Origin: Bordetella parapertussis
GTDB lineage: Bacteria; Pseudomonadota; Gammaproteobacteria; Burkholderiales; Burkholderiaceae_B
Direction of reading: 5' to 3'
Assembly (NCBI GenBank): GCA_943331855.1
Contig: CALQNE010000241.1
Coordinates: forward strand, 1-5,491
DNA: 5,491 nucleotides
The number at the start of each line of letters is the position of its first letter. Position 1 is the stretch's first letter. Positions 1 to 5,491 of this stretch are shown here, one piece after another. A program made the position numbers and the translations under genes. The notes beneath the pieces are model-generated. The model was not told the DNA's origin, did not search any database, and saw only the letters and a list, made by a program, of their open reading frames with translations.

Positions 1-39
1 GATTGGAAGACAAGCAAAATCTGGGCTGATCCAATATGA
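1..39 (+). pseudogene. 3' tail of a second Abi_2 gene copy (cut by window edge)
   Basis: Frame 1 from the first base reads [12 protein letters not shown] followed by TGA at 37-39. This is identical, in protein and in DNA, to the end of the complete Abi_2 gene at 1230-1268. The window therefore begins in the last 13 codons (including the stop) of another abi copy, or of a remnant of one. What lies upstream cannot be seen, so it could be an intact paralogue, a truncated copy or an assembly overlap. I cannot tell whether it is functional. Confidence 0.6.
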
Positions 40-56
40 GCCAGTTGTCGCTTGGC

Positions 57-79
57 GCACGCCTCGTCGTCTGGCGTGC
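57..79. other. Perfect 7-bp hairpin in left repeat copy
   Basis: GCACGCC (57-63) and GGCGTGC (73-79) are exact reverse complements around a 9-nt loop. The same hairpin recurs at 1286-1308 in the right copy. No U-tract follows directly on either strand, so it is not a textbook intrinsic terminator, although it lies just past an abi stop codon. Confidence 0.55.
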
Positions 80-84
80 ACTGC

Positions 85-124
85 GGACCGGTATTTTTGT
101 GCTGAGCAAAAAATACGCGGCTCC
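85..124. other. Long bulged hairpin in left repeat copy
   Basis: The arms pair as GGA-CCG-GTATTTTT-(G)-TGC on the left and GCA-AAAAATAC-(G)-CGG-(C)-TCC on the right, closing on a TGA loop at 103-105. That gives 17 pairs with three single-base bulges. The T-run lies on the 5' arm and the A-run on the 3' arm, the reverse of a canonical bidirectional terminator (A-run, stem, T-run). I therefore call it a structural element and not a terminator. Confidence 0.5.
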
Positions 125-192
125 TTCGCTTACGCTGGACGCCGGGGCTGGGGTGGGGATGGACGGTTGGCGTTGGGGAGAACAATTGCGCT

Positions 193-208
193 GTGATCGA
201 GTGATCGA
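193..208. repeat. Tandem 8-bp repeat GTGATCGA x2
   Basis: GTGATCGA occurs twice back to back (193-200 and 201-208). It lies about 20 bp upstream of the putative -35 element of the abi module. Each unit contains GATC, and a third GATC is at 221-224. It could be a regulator or methylation site upstream of the promoter, or chance; only the repeat itself is seen. Confidence 0.4.
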
Positions 209-227
209 AACGCGTATTCGGATCGCA

Positions 228-256
228 TTGGGCTCCCAATCATTCAACTATTTAAT
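228..256 (+). promoter_or_regulatory. Putative sigma-70 promoter of the RNA/abi module
   Basis: TTGGGC at 228-233 (3 of 6 matches to TTGACA) and TTTAAT at 251-256 (5 of 6 to TATAAT) are separated by exactly 17 bp. The surrounding stretch 241-265 is the most AT-rich part of the intergenic region. Transcription would start near 262-264, just upstream of the structured RNA. An imperfect palindrome (ATTGGG-CT-CCCAAT, 227-240) covers the -35 element and could serve as an operator. The promoter call rests on motif and spacing only. Confidence 0.45.
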
Positions 257-262
257 ATACAA

Positions 263-330
263 TCCTCGTCAATAAAACCCGCCAAGGCTATGTGCGTAAG
301 CATATCCTCAAACCGGCGGGTTACTTTTTT
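263..330 (+). ncRNA. Candidate AbiF-type structured RNA (possible RNA antitoxin)
   Basis: An outer 8-bp perfect stem pairs AACCCGCC (276-283) with GGCGGGTT (315-322). Inside it is a second hairpin at 286-307: GG, a CU bulge, AUGUGC, the GNRA tetraloop GUAA (296-299), GCAUAU, then CC, with one G-U pair. A run of six T (325-330) follows two bases after the outer stem, giving a plausible RNA 3' end of about 68 nt from the predicted start. It sits about 30 bp upstream of the Abi_2 gene on the same strand. Known background, from memory: AbiF genes are stably associated with a conserved upstream non-coding RNA that acts as antitoxin. I infer this is such an RNA, but I could not compare it with the published consensus. 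Alternatives are an attenuator leader for abi, or a terminator for an upstream abi copy. Confidence 0.5.
276..330 (+). terminator. Intrinsic terminator/attenuator between RNA and abi gene
   Basis: The GC-rich outer stem (276-283 with 315-322) is followed by AC and then six T residues (325-330). The loop is long (31 nt) but is itself folded by the inner hairpin at 286-307, which brings the arms together. If it works, most transcripts from the promoter at 228-256 end here and only read-through reaches abi. This would set an excess of RNA over toxin mRNA, as in type III toxin-antitoxin loci. The two-base gap before the U-run makes it less than ideal. Confidence 0.5.
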
Positions 331-359
331 GCAAGACCGAATTTCGCAGGGTGTGTGTA

Positions 360-1268
360 GTGGAAACAATAAAGCGCCCGTTCGAAAAACCTGCCACTTC
401 TTACACGCAGCAGGCCTCGCAACTACAGCGGCGAGGCATGGGGATAGGCGATATCGCTCAAGTTGAGTTTTACTTGCAACACCTAAATTATTATCGGTTA
501 GGTGCTTATTGGCTGCCATTCGAGTCCGATCACTCAACTCACATTTTCAAGTCTGGCACCAAATTTGAAGACGTATTAAATCTGTACGTATTTGATCGCG
601 ACCTGCGACTTTTGATGTTGGATGCCATTGAGAGAGTTGAAGTATCGGTTAGAAGCCAGTGGGCCTATCAAATCGCGCATTTGCATCATCCACACGGCCA
701 CTTGGACGTAACACTCGCTGTCAATAACAATCGTTGGCAAAAAAACCTAGCCAAGCTGACTAGCGAGGTTAATCGATCTGACGAAACCTTCATCAAACAT
801 TTGATAACGACTTATAGCGAAACTTTGCCATCAATATGGGCGGTCTGCGAAGTCATGTCATTGGGTTTGCTATCGCGCTGGTATGACAACCTAAAACCCA
901 TGAAAACGCGTCGTGCTATTGCGGTGGTATACGGTGTGGATGAGCAAGTGCTCGCGTCTTGGTTACGGCATCTTTCCTTAATACGAAACATCTGCGCACA
1001 TCACAGCCGATTGTGGAATAGAGAACTCACGATCACGCCCACGCTCCCTCGAAATAAGCCTGTAGGCCTGGCCAGTCAGTGGGTGTCCGGTTCTCGCAAG
1101 CTCTACAACACGTTGGTTATTTTGCTTCACTTGATGGATGTTATTGCGCCAAAGCACCTCTGGCGTGGTCGTATGAAAGATCTGATGAGTCAGCATGAAA
1201 TTTCGGTGGCTGCGATGGGTTTCCCTTTAGATTGGAAGACAAGCAAAATCTGGGCTGATCCAATATGA
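360..1268 (+). CDS. Abi_2 (AbiD/AbiF-like) abortive-infection protein with HEPN RNase motif
   Basis: The protein is 302 aa from the GTG at 360, a usual length for Abi_2 (PF07751) proteins. Family hallmarks run in order: QLQRRG near residue 21, [17 protein letters not shown] at 38-54, LYVFDRDLR at 75-83 and [12 protein letters not shown] at 89-100. [14 protein letters not shown] at 209-222 gives the HEPN ribonuclease motif R209-X4-H214. A looser R98...H107 pair in the first half may be the partner motif. Known: members of this family are abortive-infection or toxin-antitoxin effectors, and HEPN R-X4-6-H proteins are usually RNases. Inferred: it is a cytoplasmic RNA-cutting toxin restrained by the RNA encoded just upstream. 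I chose GTG 360 because AGGG (348-351) lies 8 nt before it. An in-frame GTG at 351 would add three residues but has no good ribosome site. There is no signal peptide or membrane segment. The last 39 bp are duplicated at the window start. It converges on urtE and looks slightly more AT-rich than the urt genes, which fits acquisition. Confidence 0.88.
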   Translation: METIKRPFEKPATSYTQQASQLQRRGMGIGDIAQVEFYLQHLNYYRLGAYWLPFESDHSTHIFKSGTKFEDVLNLYVFDRDLRLLMLDAIERVEVSVRSQWAYQIAHLHHPHGHLDVTLAVNNNRWQKNLAKLTSEVNRSDETFIKHLITTYSETLPSIWAVCEVMSLGLLSRWYDNLKPMKTRRAIAVVYGVDEQVLASWLRHLSLIRNICAHHSRLWNRELTITPTLPRNKPVGLASQWVSGSRKLYNTLVILLHLMDVIAPKHLWRGRMKDLMSQHEISVAAMGFPLDWKTSKIWADPI

Positions 1269-1407
1269 GCCAGTTGTCGCTTGGCGCACGCCTCGTCGTC
1301 TGGCGTGCACTGCGGACCGGTATTTTTGTGCTGAGCAAAAAATACTCGGCTCCTTCGCTTACGCTGGACGCCGGGACTGGGGTGGGGATGGACGGTTGGC
1401 GTTGGGG
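1230..1407 (+). repeat. Long direct repeat, right copy
   Basis: This copy matches 1-178 at 176 of 178 positions. It covers the 3' end of the intact abi gene and essentially the whole intergenic space up to urtE, ending 2 bp before the urtE stop triplet at 1410-1412. Both substitutions are in the non-coding part. It carries the 7-bp hairpin at 1286-1308 and the bulged hairpin at 1314-1353. The near-identity implies recent duplication or gene conversion. Recombination between the two copies would remove exactly 1229 bp, including the RNA and nearly all of abi. Confidence 0.9.
1314..1353. other. Bulged hairpin between convergent abi and urtE
   Basis: This has the same fold as 85-124: GGA-CCG-GTATTTTT-(G)-TGC, loop TGA, GCA-AAAAATAC-(T)-CGG-(C)-TCC. 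It lies between two convergent genes, where a bidirectional transcription stop is expected. The T-run is on the 5' arm and the A-run on the 3' arm, so it is not a canonical Rho-independent terminator on either strand. It could act as an RNA 3'-end stabiliser or as a non-canonical stop. Confidence 0.45.
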
Positions 1408-1409
1408 CT

Positions 1410-2108
1410 TTACACCGAGAGGTGTCGTTTGACGTCTTCGCTGTCCATTTGGGTTTGGTCGCCTTGGGCGACTACTTCTCCTCTTGATAGAACGACGAAG
1501 CGGTCGGCTAATTCTCGGGCGAAGTCGAAATATTGTTCGCAGAGCAAAATCGCGATGTCGCCGCGGTCGCGTAGCAGGCGGATGACGCGGCCGATGTCTT
1601 TGATGATTGAGGGCTGGATGCCTTCGGTGGGTTCGTCAAAGATGATGAGTCTGGGTTCGGCGACCAGGGCGCGTGCGATGGCGAGTTGTTGCTGCTGACC
1701 GCCTGAGAGGTCGCCACCACGGCGCGACAGCATGGTGCGCAGTACGGGAAACAGATCAAAAATTTCGTTTTTAATGCGCTTGGCTTGCTGGCTGGGTTTG
1801 GTGGCCATGCCCATTAAGATATTTTCTTCGACGGTGAGGCGGGCAAAGATTTCGCGGCCTTGCGGGACGTAGGCCATGCCGAGCGCGGCACGCGCGTGGG
1901 GGGCGAGCTTGCTGATGTCTTTGCCGTCAAAGTGAATGCTGCCCGAGGCCAAGGACTGCACGCCCATCAAGCATTGCAGAAGGGTGGTTTTGCCCACGCC
2001 GTTGCGACCGAGCAAGGCCATGCACTCGCCTTGTTTGACTGACATGGTGATGCCGCGCAGGGTGTGGCTGCTGCCGTAGTACTGATTGATGTTTTGAACG
2101 TCTAGCAT
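1410..2108 (-). CDS. urtE: Urea ABC transporter ATP-binding protein UrtE
   Basis: A 232-aa ATPase, the second of the two nucleotide-binding subunits of the urea importer and cytoplasmic. Visible motifs are Walker A GRNGVGKTT at 34-42, Q-loop Q83 (YVPQGREIF), signature LSGGQ at 134-138 and Walker B LIIFDEP at 154-160. The switch position reads CEQY, with Q192 where most ABC ATPases have His. That substitution is, from memory, normal for the LivF/UrtE branch and separates it from UrtD. ATG at 2106-2108 is 3 bp downstream of the urtD stop, so it is co-transcribed and probably translationally coupled. The stop at 1410-1412 is immediately followed by the direct repeat. Urease genes, which often follow urtE, are not present; the abi module occupies the position. 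The length is typical and the gene looks intact. Confidence 0.93.
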   Translation of the reverse strand: MLDVQNINQYYGSSHTLRGITMSVKQGECMALLGRNGVGKTTLLQCLMGVQSLASGSIHFDGKDISKLAPHARAALGMAYVPQGREIFARLTVEENILMGMATKPSQQAKRIKNEIFDLFPVLRTMLSRRGGDLSGGQQQQLAIARALVAEPRLIIFDEPTEGIQPSIIKDIGRVIRLLRDRGDIAILLCEQYFDFARELADRFVVLSRGEVVAQGDQTQMDSEDVKRHLSV

Positions 2109-2111
2109 GGC

Positions 2112-2915
2112 TTAGCGACCTAAATAAACTTCAATCACGCGTTGATCGGCTTGCACCTGTTGCATGGTGCCTTCGGCCAAGACTGAGCCTTCGCACAGCA
2201 CGGTGACTTTGCCACCTTGCGAAATTTGGTTGACGAAATCCATGTCGTGTTCAACCACCATCAATGAATGTTTTCCACGAAGGTCATTGAGCAGTTCGCC
2301 AGTACGCTCGGTTTCTGCGTCGGTCATGCCGGCGACAGGCTCATCTAGCAATAGCAGTAAAGGCTCTTGCATGAGTAGCATCCCAATCTCGAGCCATTGT
2401 TTTTGACCGTGTGACAGTAAGCCGGCGGGGCGTTTGTATTCGCCCATCAAACGTAACAGATCCAAGGTGGCTGCGATCTGATCGCGCTGCGTGCTGTTTA
2501 AGCGGGCAAACAAAGTTGACTTCACGCCCTTGTTGGTTTTCATGGCGAGTTCTAGGTTTTCGAAAACGGTGTGGTTTTCAAAGACCGTGGGGCGTTGAAA
2601 CTTGCGACCTATGCCCACGTCGGCGATTTGTGCCTCGTGCATTTTTGTCAGGTCGATGTTTTGCCCAAAAAAAGCAGTGCCAGCGGTGGGCTTTGTTTTG
2701 CCGGTGATGACATCCATCATGGTGGTTTTACCGGCACCGTTCGGACCAATCACGCAACGTAGTTCACCCACGCCGATGTCAATCGACAAATCATTGAGTG
2801 CGCGAAAGCCATCAAAGACTACGCTGATTGATTCGAGATACAAAATGGCACCGTGTTTGGTGTCGACCCCAGGGGTTTTCATGCGGCCCTGCGAGGCGAT
2901 GGCTTGAGTATTCAT
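2112..2915 (-). CDS. urtD: Urea ABC transporter ATP-binding protein UrtD
   Basis: A 267-aa cytoplasmic ATPase of the LivG/UrtD type, starting MNTQAIASQG. Motifs are Walker A GPNGAGKTT at 57-65, Q-loop Q107 in GRKFQRPTVF, signature LSHGQKQWLEIG at 167-178, Walker B LLLLLDEP at 186-193 and the switch histidine in VEHDMDF (H223). The LSHGQ variant followed by KQWLEI is characteristic of UrtD. I chose the ATG at 2913-2915 because it overlaps the urtC stop as ATGA, the same arrangement seen at the urtB/urtC junction. A start further upstream (3023) would place about 36 residues inside urtC out of frame and is unlikely. The first roughly 24 residues are a loose N-terminal extension before the ATPase core. 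It pairs with UrtE to power urea uptake through UrtBC. Confidence 0.93.
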   Translation of the reverse strand: MNTQAIASQGRMKTPGVDTKHGAILYLESISVVFDGFRALNDLSIDIGVGELRCVIGPNGAGKTTMMDVITGKTKPTAGTAFFGQNIDLTKMHEAQIADVGIGRKFQRPTVFENHTVFENLELAMKTNKGVKSTLFARLNSTQRDQIAATLDLLRLMGEYKRPAGLLSHGQKQWLEIGMLLMQEPLLLLLDEPVAGMTDAETERTGELLNDLRGKHSLMVVEHDMDFVNQISQGGKVTVLCEGSVLAEGTMQQVQADQRVIEVYLGR

Positions 2916-4042
2916 GCCGTCTGTCCTTTGCCGCGGTGACTGAGTTTGCGCACCAGACCCACAATGCCTTGCGGTAAAAAGATGGTGACCAGTACAAAAA
3001 TCATGCCCAGTGCGTACAGCCAAAACTCGGGAAACACGCTAGTAAACCAGGTCTTTAAACCATTGATGGTACCGGCGCCAATGATTGGGCCAATGAGGGT
3101 GCCGCGTCCACCGGTGGCCACCCAGATCACCATTTCGATTGAGTTCTCGGTCGACATCTCGCCGGGATTAATAATGCCAACTTGTGGCACATAGAGTGCA
3201 CCTGCCACCGCGCACAACATGGCAGACAGTGTCCAGATAAACAGTTTGAAGCCGAGTGGTTCATAGCCCAAAAAACGCAGCCGGCTCTCAGAGTCACGAA
3301 TGGCGGTGAGCACCCGGCCGAGTTTGGATTGGGTGATCGCGCGACCTAACACTAACGCACCTAACAAGGCCGACAAGCTGACCCAGTACAACACTGCGCG
3401 CGTGTTGGCTGAGGTGATGTCAAATCCTAGAATCTTTTTAAAGTCGGTAAAGCCGTTGTTACCGCCAAAGCCTGTTTCGTTTCTAAAAAATAACAGCATG
3501 GCTGCAAAAGTGAGGGCCTGAGTGATAATCGAAAAATAAACACCTTTGATACGCGACCGAAAAGCGAAATAGCCAAATAAAAAGGCCAGCAAGCCTGGCA
3601 CGGCCAGCATCAAAAACATCGCGTACCAAAAGTGCTCGGTAAACGACCAAAACCAGGGGTAGGTTTTCCAACTCAGAAAGGTCATGAAATCAGGGACGAT
3701 GTCTGCCGACGCTTTGCCGGCGCGCATTAAATACATGCCGTGTGCGTAGCCGCCAAGTGCAAAAAATAGGCCATGGCCCAAAGACAAAATGCCGGTGTAA
3801 CCCCACACGAGGTCGAGCGCGAGTGCGGCCATCGCATAGCAAATGAACTTGCCGATCAGGGCGATTACAAACGAGGATACGTGCAACGCGTGCCCAACCG
3901 GAAACAACAGATTAAACGCGGGTAGGCAGGCAAACACGGCAACCACAACTGCGATGGCAGTCCAGGCCCGAGGTGAATACAAGGCAGTGGGTGCAGAAGA
4001 CAAGGATAGCGCGGCGGTTGGCGCCATGGTGGTTGAGCTCAT
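2912..4042 (-). CDS. urtC: Urea ABC transporter permease UrtC
   Basis: A 376-aa LivM-type inner-membrane permease (BPD_transp_2 family). It has a short hydrophilic N-terminus and many hydrophobic segments, beginning with one at about residues 29-51. Family motifs are GYTGILSLGHGLFFALGGYA in the first third, SRIKGVYFSIITQALTF in the middle, and the ATPase-contact stretch AIRDSESRLRFLGYEP. Near the C-terminus, GIINPGEMS and IWVATGGRGTLIGPIIGA are followed by a final membrane segment and LPQGIVGLVRKL. Start ATG 4040-4042 overlaps the urtB stop and stop TGA 2912-2914 overlaps the urtD start, both as ATGA, so translation is likely coupled along the operon. With UrtB it forms the transmembrane pore for urea and possibly close amide analogues. 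The length is normal and no defects are seen. Confidence 0.94.
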   Translation of the reverse strand: MSSTTMAPTAALSLSSAPTALYSPRAWTAIAVVVAVFACLPAFNLLFPVGHALHVSSFVIALIGKFICYAMAALALDLVWGYTGILSLGHGLFFALGGYAHGMYLMRAGKASADIVPDFMTFLSWKTYPWFWSFTEHFWYAMFLMLAVPGLLAFLFGYFAFRSRIKGVYFSIITQALTFAAMLLFFRNETGFGGNNGFTDFKKILGFDITSANTRAVLYWVSLSALLGALVLGRAITQSKLGRVLTAIRDSESRLRFLGYEPLGFKLFIWTLSAMLCAVAGALYVPQVGIINPGEMSTENSIEMVIWVATGGRGTLIGPIIGAGTINGLKTWFTSVFPEFWLYALGMIFVLVTIFLPQGIVGLVRKLSHRGKGQTA

Positions 4043-5491
4043 TCCGCGCTTCTCCCTTTGGGTGCGAACAATCCCTGCGGGCGTTTTTGTACAAAGAGCA
4101 CGATAAATAACAAGATTGCTATTTTGGCGATCACGGCACCCCAGAAGGGTTCAATGAATTTATTCAGAGCACCCAGTCCCATCGCGGCGACTACGGTGCC
4201 AGCAAGTTGTCCGACACCGCCCAACACCACCACCATAAATGAATCCACGATATAGCCGCGGCCTAAGTCAGGCCCCACGTTGCTTAACTGCGATAACGCA
4301 ACGCCAGCCAGGCCTGCAATCCCAGAACCTAACCCAAAGGCCAGCATATCAATGCGGCCGGTGGGTACGCCGACACAATCTGCCATGCGGCGATTTTGAG
4401 TGATCGCCCGCACAAAAAGACCTAGGCGTGTGTGGTTCAAGACCAACCACACCACGACCACCACACACAGTGCAAAGCCAACAATGACGATACGGTTGTA
4501 GCTGAGTGACAGATTGCCCAAGATGGTCACGCCACCACTCATCCAGCTCGGGTTTGCGACTTCGACGTTTTGCGCGCCGAACAAACTGCGCACCGCCTGC
4601 ATCAGGATCAAGCTGATCCCCCAGGTCGCTAACAAGGTTTCAAGTGGTCGACCATAGAGCCAGCGGATCACGGTGCGCTCAAGCGCCATCCCGACCAGCG
4701 CGGTGACGATAAAGGCGACCGGCAAGGCGGCCACGACATACCAGTCGATCCAACCAGGTAACCATTGTTTAAATAGTCCTTGCACGAGGTACGTGGCGTA
4801 GGCGCCAATCATTAAGAGTTCGCCATGCGCCATGTTGATCACGCCCATGAGGCCAAAGGTGATCGCTAGGCCGAGTGCAGCCAGCAAGAGCACGCTGCCA
4901 AGGCTGATACCAAAGAAGAGATTGCCAACCCAGGCCACAACGGTTTGATGCCATTCAATTTGAGCGATGGCGGTTTTTGCTGCTGCGCGCACGTCAGCGT
5001 CAGGCTCAGCAAAAGCGCCAGCGGCATCAGGCGTGACCATCGCGGTTAACAGGGGTTTGAAGCTTGCATTTTTGCTGTCGCCAAGTAACGCCACTGCGCG
5101 GCGCCGCGTTGCGGCGTCGGTACTTTTAATCGAGCCGCTTGCTAACGCGACATTCAGAGCGCTTTTAATGACGGGGTCTTGCTCGACTTCCAGTGCACGC
5201 TCAAGCAAGGGTGCGCGCGCGGGATCGGCTTCTTTTTGTAGACGTTGTGCAGCAGCCAAGCGCACGGTGCGCTGAGGTGAAAATAATTCGGCGCTTGCAA
5301 GCGCCGCTTGAAGTGCGCTACGCAGACGATTGTTCAGCGTAAATTGCTGAGCATCTGCAGGAGCCACAACCGTTTCACCGGTTGTGGGGTCAAGCGCTTT
5401 ACCTGCTCCGACCACTAATAAAACTTTGTTGTCAGAGGTAATCAGAACGTTGCCCGCCCCCAACGCAGCCAACACTGCGGCTGCGCCAGGA
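4039..5491 (-). CDS. urtB: Urea ABC transporter permease UrtB (5' end outside window)
   Basis: The frame stays open to the right edge (first visible residues PGAAAVLAALGAGN), so the true start and any signal peptide are missing; 483 residues are visible. The first roughly 180 are a soluble, Ala-rich region with helical repeat-like units such as RLAAAQRLQKEAD and ATRRRAVALLGDS. This is the extra N-terminal domain known from proteobacterial UrtB and absent from LivH. The permease core follows, with the hallmark GLAITFGLMGVINMAHGELL, then the loop RAITQNRRMADCVGVPTGRID that should contact the ATPases, and SFMVVVLGGVGQLAGTVVAA near the end. The GTG at 5473-5475 is internal and not the start. It is the first visible gene of the operon; urtA and the promoter are expected further right. 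Known role: inner-membrane urea channel subunit. Confidence 0.92.
   Translation of the reverse strand, partial: PGAAAVLAALGAGNVLITSDNKVLLVVGAGKALDPTTGETVVAPADAQQFTLNNRLRSALQAALASAELFSPQRTVRLAAAQRLQKEADPARAPLLERALEVEQDPVIKSALNVALASGSIKSTDAATRRRAVALLGDSKNASFKPLLTAMVTPDAAGAFAEPDADVRAAAKTAIAQIEWHQTVVAWVGNLFFGISLGSVLLLAALGLAITFGLMGVINMAHGELLMIGAYATYLVQGLFKQWLPGWIDWYVVAALPVAFIVTALVGMALERTVIRWLYGRPLETLLATWGISLILMQAVRSLFGAQNVEVANPSWMSGGVTILGNLSLSYNRIVIVGFALCVVVVVWLVLNHTRLGLFVRAITQNRRMADCVGVPTGRIDMLAFGLGSGIAGLAGVALSQLSNVGPDLGRGYIVDSFMVVVLGGVGQLAGTVVAAMGLGALNKFIEPFWGAVIAKIAILLFIVLFVQKRPQGLFAPKGRSAE

Larger units (their letters stand above)
1..178 (+). repeat. Long direct repeat, left copy
   Basis: Bases 1-178 match 1230-1407 at a constant offset of 1229, with only two substitutions: G117 versus T1346 and G147 versus A1376. 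The match covers the last 39 bp of abi coding sequence plus 139 bp of non-coding DNA. It stops sharply after the GTTGGGG at 172-178. The true left end is unknown because the window starts inside the repeat. The non-coding part holds two inverted repeats (57-79 and 85-124) and a run of G-tracts (144-178). The simplest reading is a tandem duplication of an abi-containing unit. Confidence 0.9.

Noticed and set aside
40..178. Integron attC site downstream of abi, suggested by the terminal GTTGGGG in both repeats
   Set aside because: No matching RYYYAAC partner exists in the repeat, since there is no AAC on the plus strand. The last core base does not fit GTTRRRY, and the repeat extends into coding sequence. 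No integrase gene is seen.
36..275. Plus-strand 79-codon open frame starting at an ATGA overlap with the abi tail stop
   Set aside because: It runs through the repeat hairpins, the G-tracts and the predicted promoter. In the right repeat copy the same frame continues into different sequence, so its C-terminus is not conserved. The composition is not protein-like and no family is recognisable.
351..359. Abi start at the earlier GTG (351)
   Set aside because: This GTG overlaps the AGGG that best serves as ribosome site for the GTG at 360, and has no good site of its own. It would change only three residues.
244..537. Minus-strand 97-codon open frame antisense to the RNA and abi start
   Set aside because: It is a shadow of the abi gene and the structured RNA. 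It has no recognisable family and no supporting ribosome site.
1286..1349. Canonical bidirectional Rho-independent terminator for abi and urtE
   Set aside because: The 7-bp hairpin lacks an adjacent U-tract, and the longer hairpin has its T- and A-runs in the wrong order on both strands. It is kept as an unexplained hairpin instead.
1..1407. Insertion sequence or transposon bounded by the repeats
   Set aside because: No transposase frame is present, the repeats are direct and far longer than target-site duplications, and no terminal inverted repeats are visible.
2112..3023. Longer urtD beginning inside urtC (303 aa)
   Set aside because: The extra N-terminal residues are out-of-frame urtC sequence. 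The ATGA overlap at 2912-2915 matches the operon's junction style and gives a normal-length UrtD.
1410..5491. Additional genes on the plus strand opposite the urt operon
   Set aside because: The plus-strand open frames here are antisense shadows of UrtB-UrtE with Ser/Arg/Pro-rich, low-complexity translations and no family resemblance.

Overview
The window looks like chromosomal DNA from a proteobacterium, most likely a betaproteobacterium of the Burkholderiales. I base this on the style of the Urt proteins, the tight urtBCDE gene order and the moderate GC content. No 16S or other marker gene is present, so the placement is an inference. Both window edges cut through features: a repeat and an abi gene tail on the left, and urtB on the right.

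Right part (about 1410-5491, minus strand): four co-directional genes of a urea ABC transporter, urtB (5' end outside the window), urtC, urtD and urtE. They are packed as one transcriptional unit. urtB/urtC and urtC/urtD share ATGA stop/start overlaps, and urtD/urtE are separated by 3 bp. UrtB and UrtC form the membrane channel, and UrtD and UrtE are the two ATPases. The substrate-binding gene urtA and the operon promoter would lie beyond the right edge.

Left part (about 179-1268, plus strand): a compact defence-type module that converges on urtE. It consists of a putative sigma-70 promoter (228-256), a short structured RNA with its own U-tract terminator (about 263-330), and an Abi_2/AbiF-like gene (360-1268) whose protein carries an R-X4-H HEPN RNase motif. 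The order promoter, structured RNA, terminator, HEPN toxin matches what is known of AbiF systems, in which an RNA antitoxin controls the toxin, and resembles type III toxin-antitoxin loci in layout. AbiF is the family proposed as the ancestor of Cas13.

The module is flanked by a long direct repeat. Bases 1-178 match 1230-1407 at 176 of 178 positions. Each copy starts inside the last 13 codons of abi, including its stop, and runs to a G-rich end, which in the second copy lies 2 bp from the urtE stop. Base 1 therefore falls within the tail of a second abi copy, which implies a tandem duplication with a 1229-bp period or an assembly break at a repeat. The repeat contains two hairpins and a G-rich run but no canonical intrinsic terminator.
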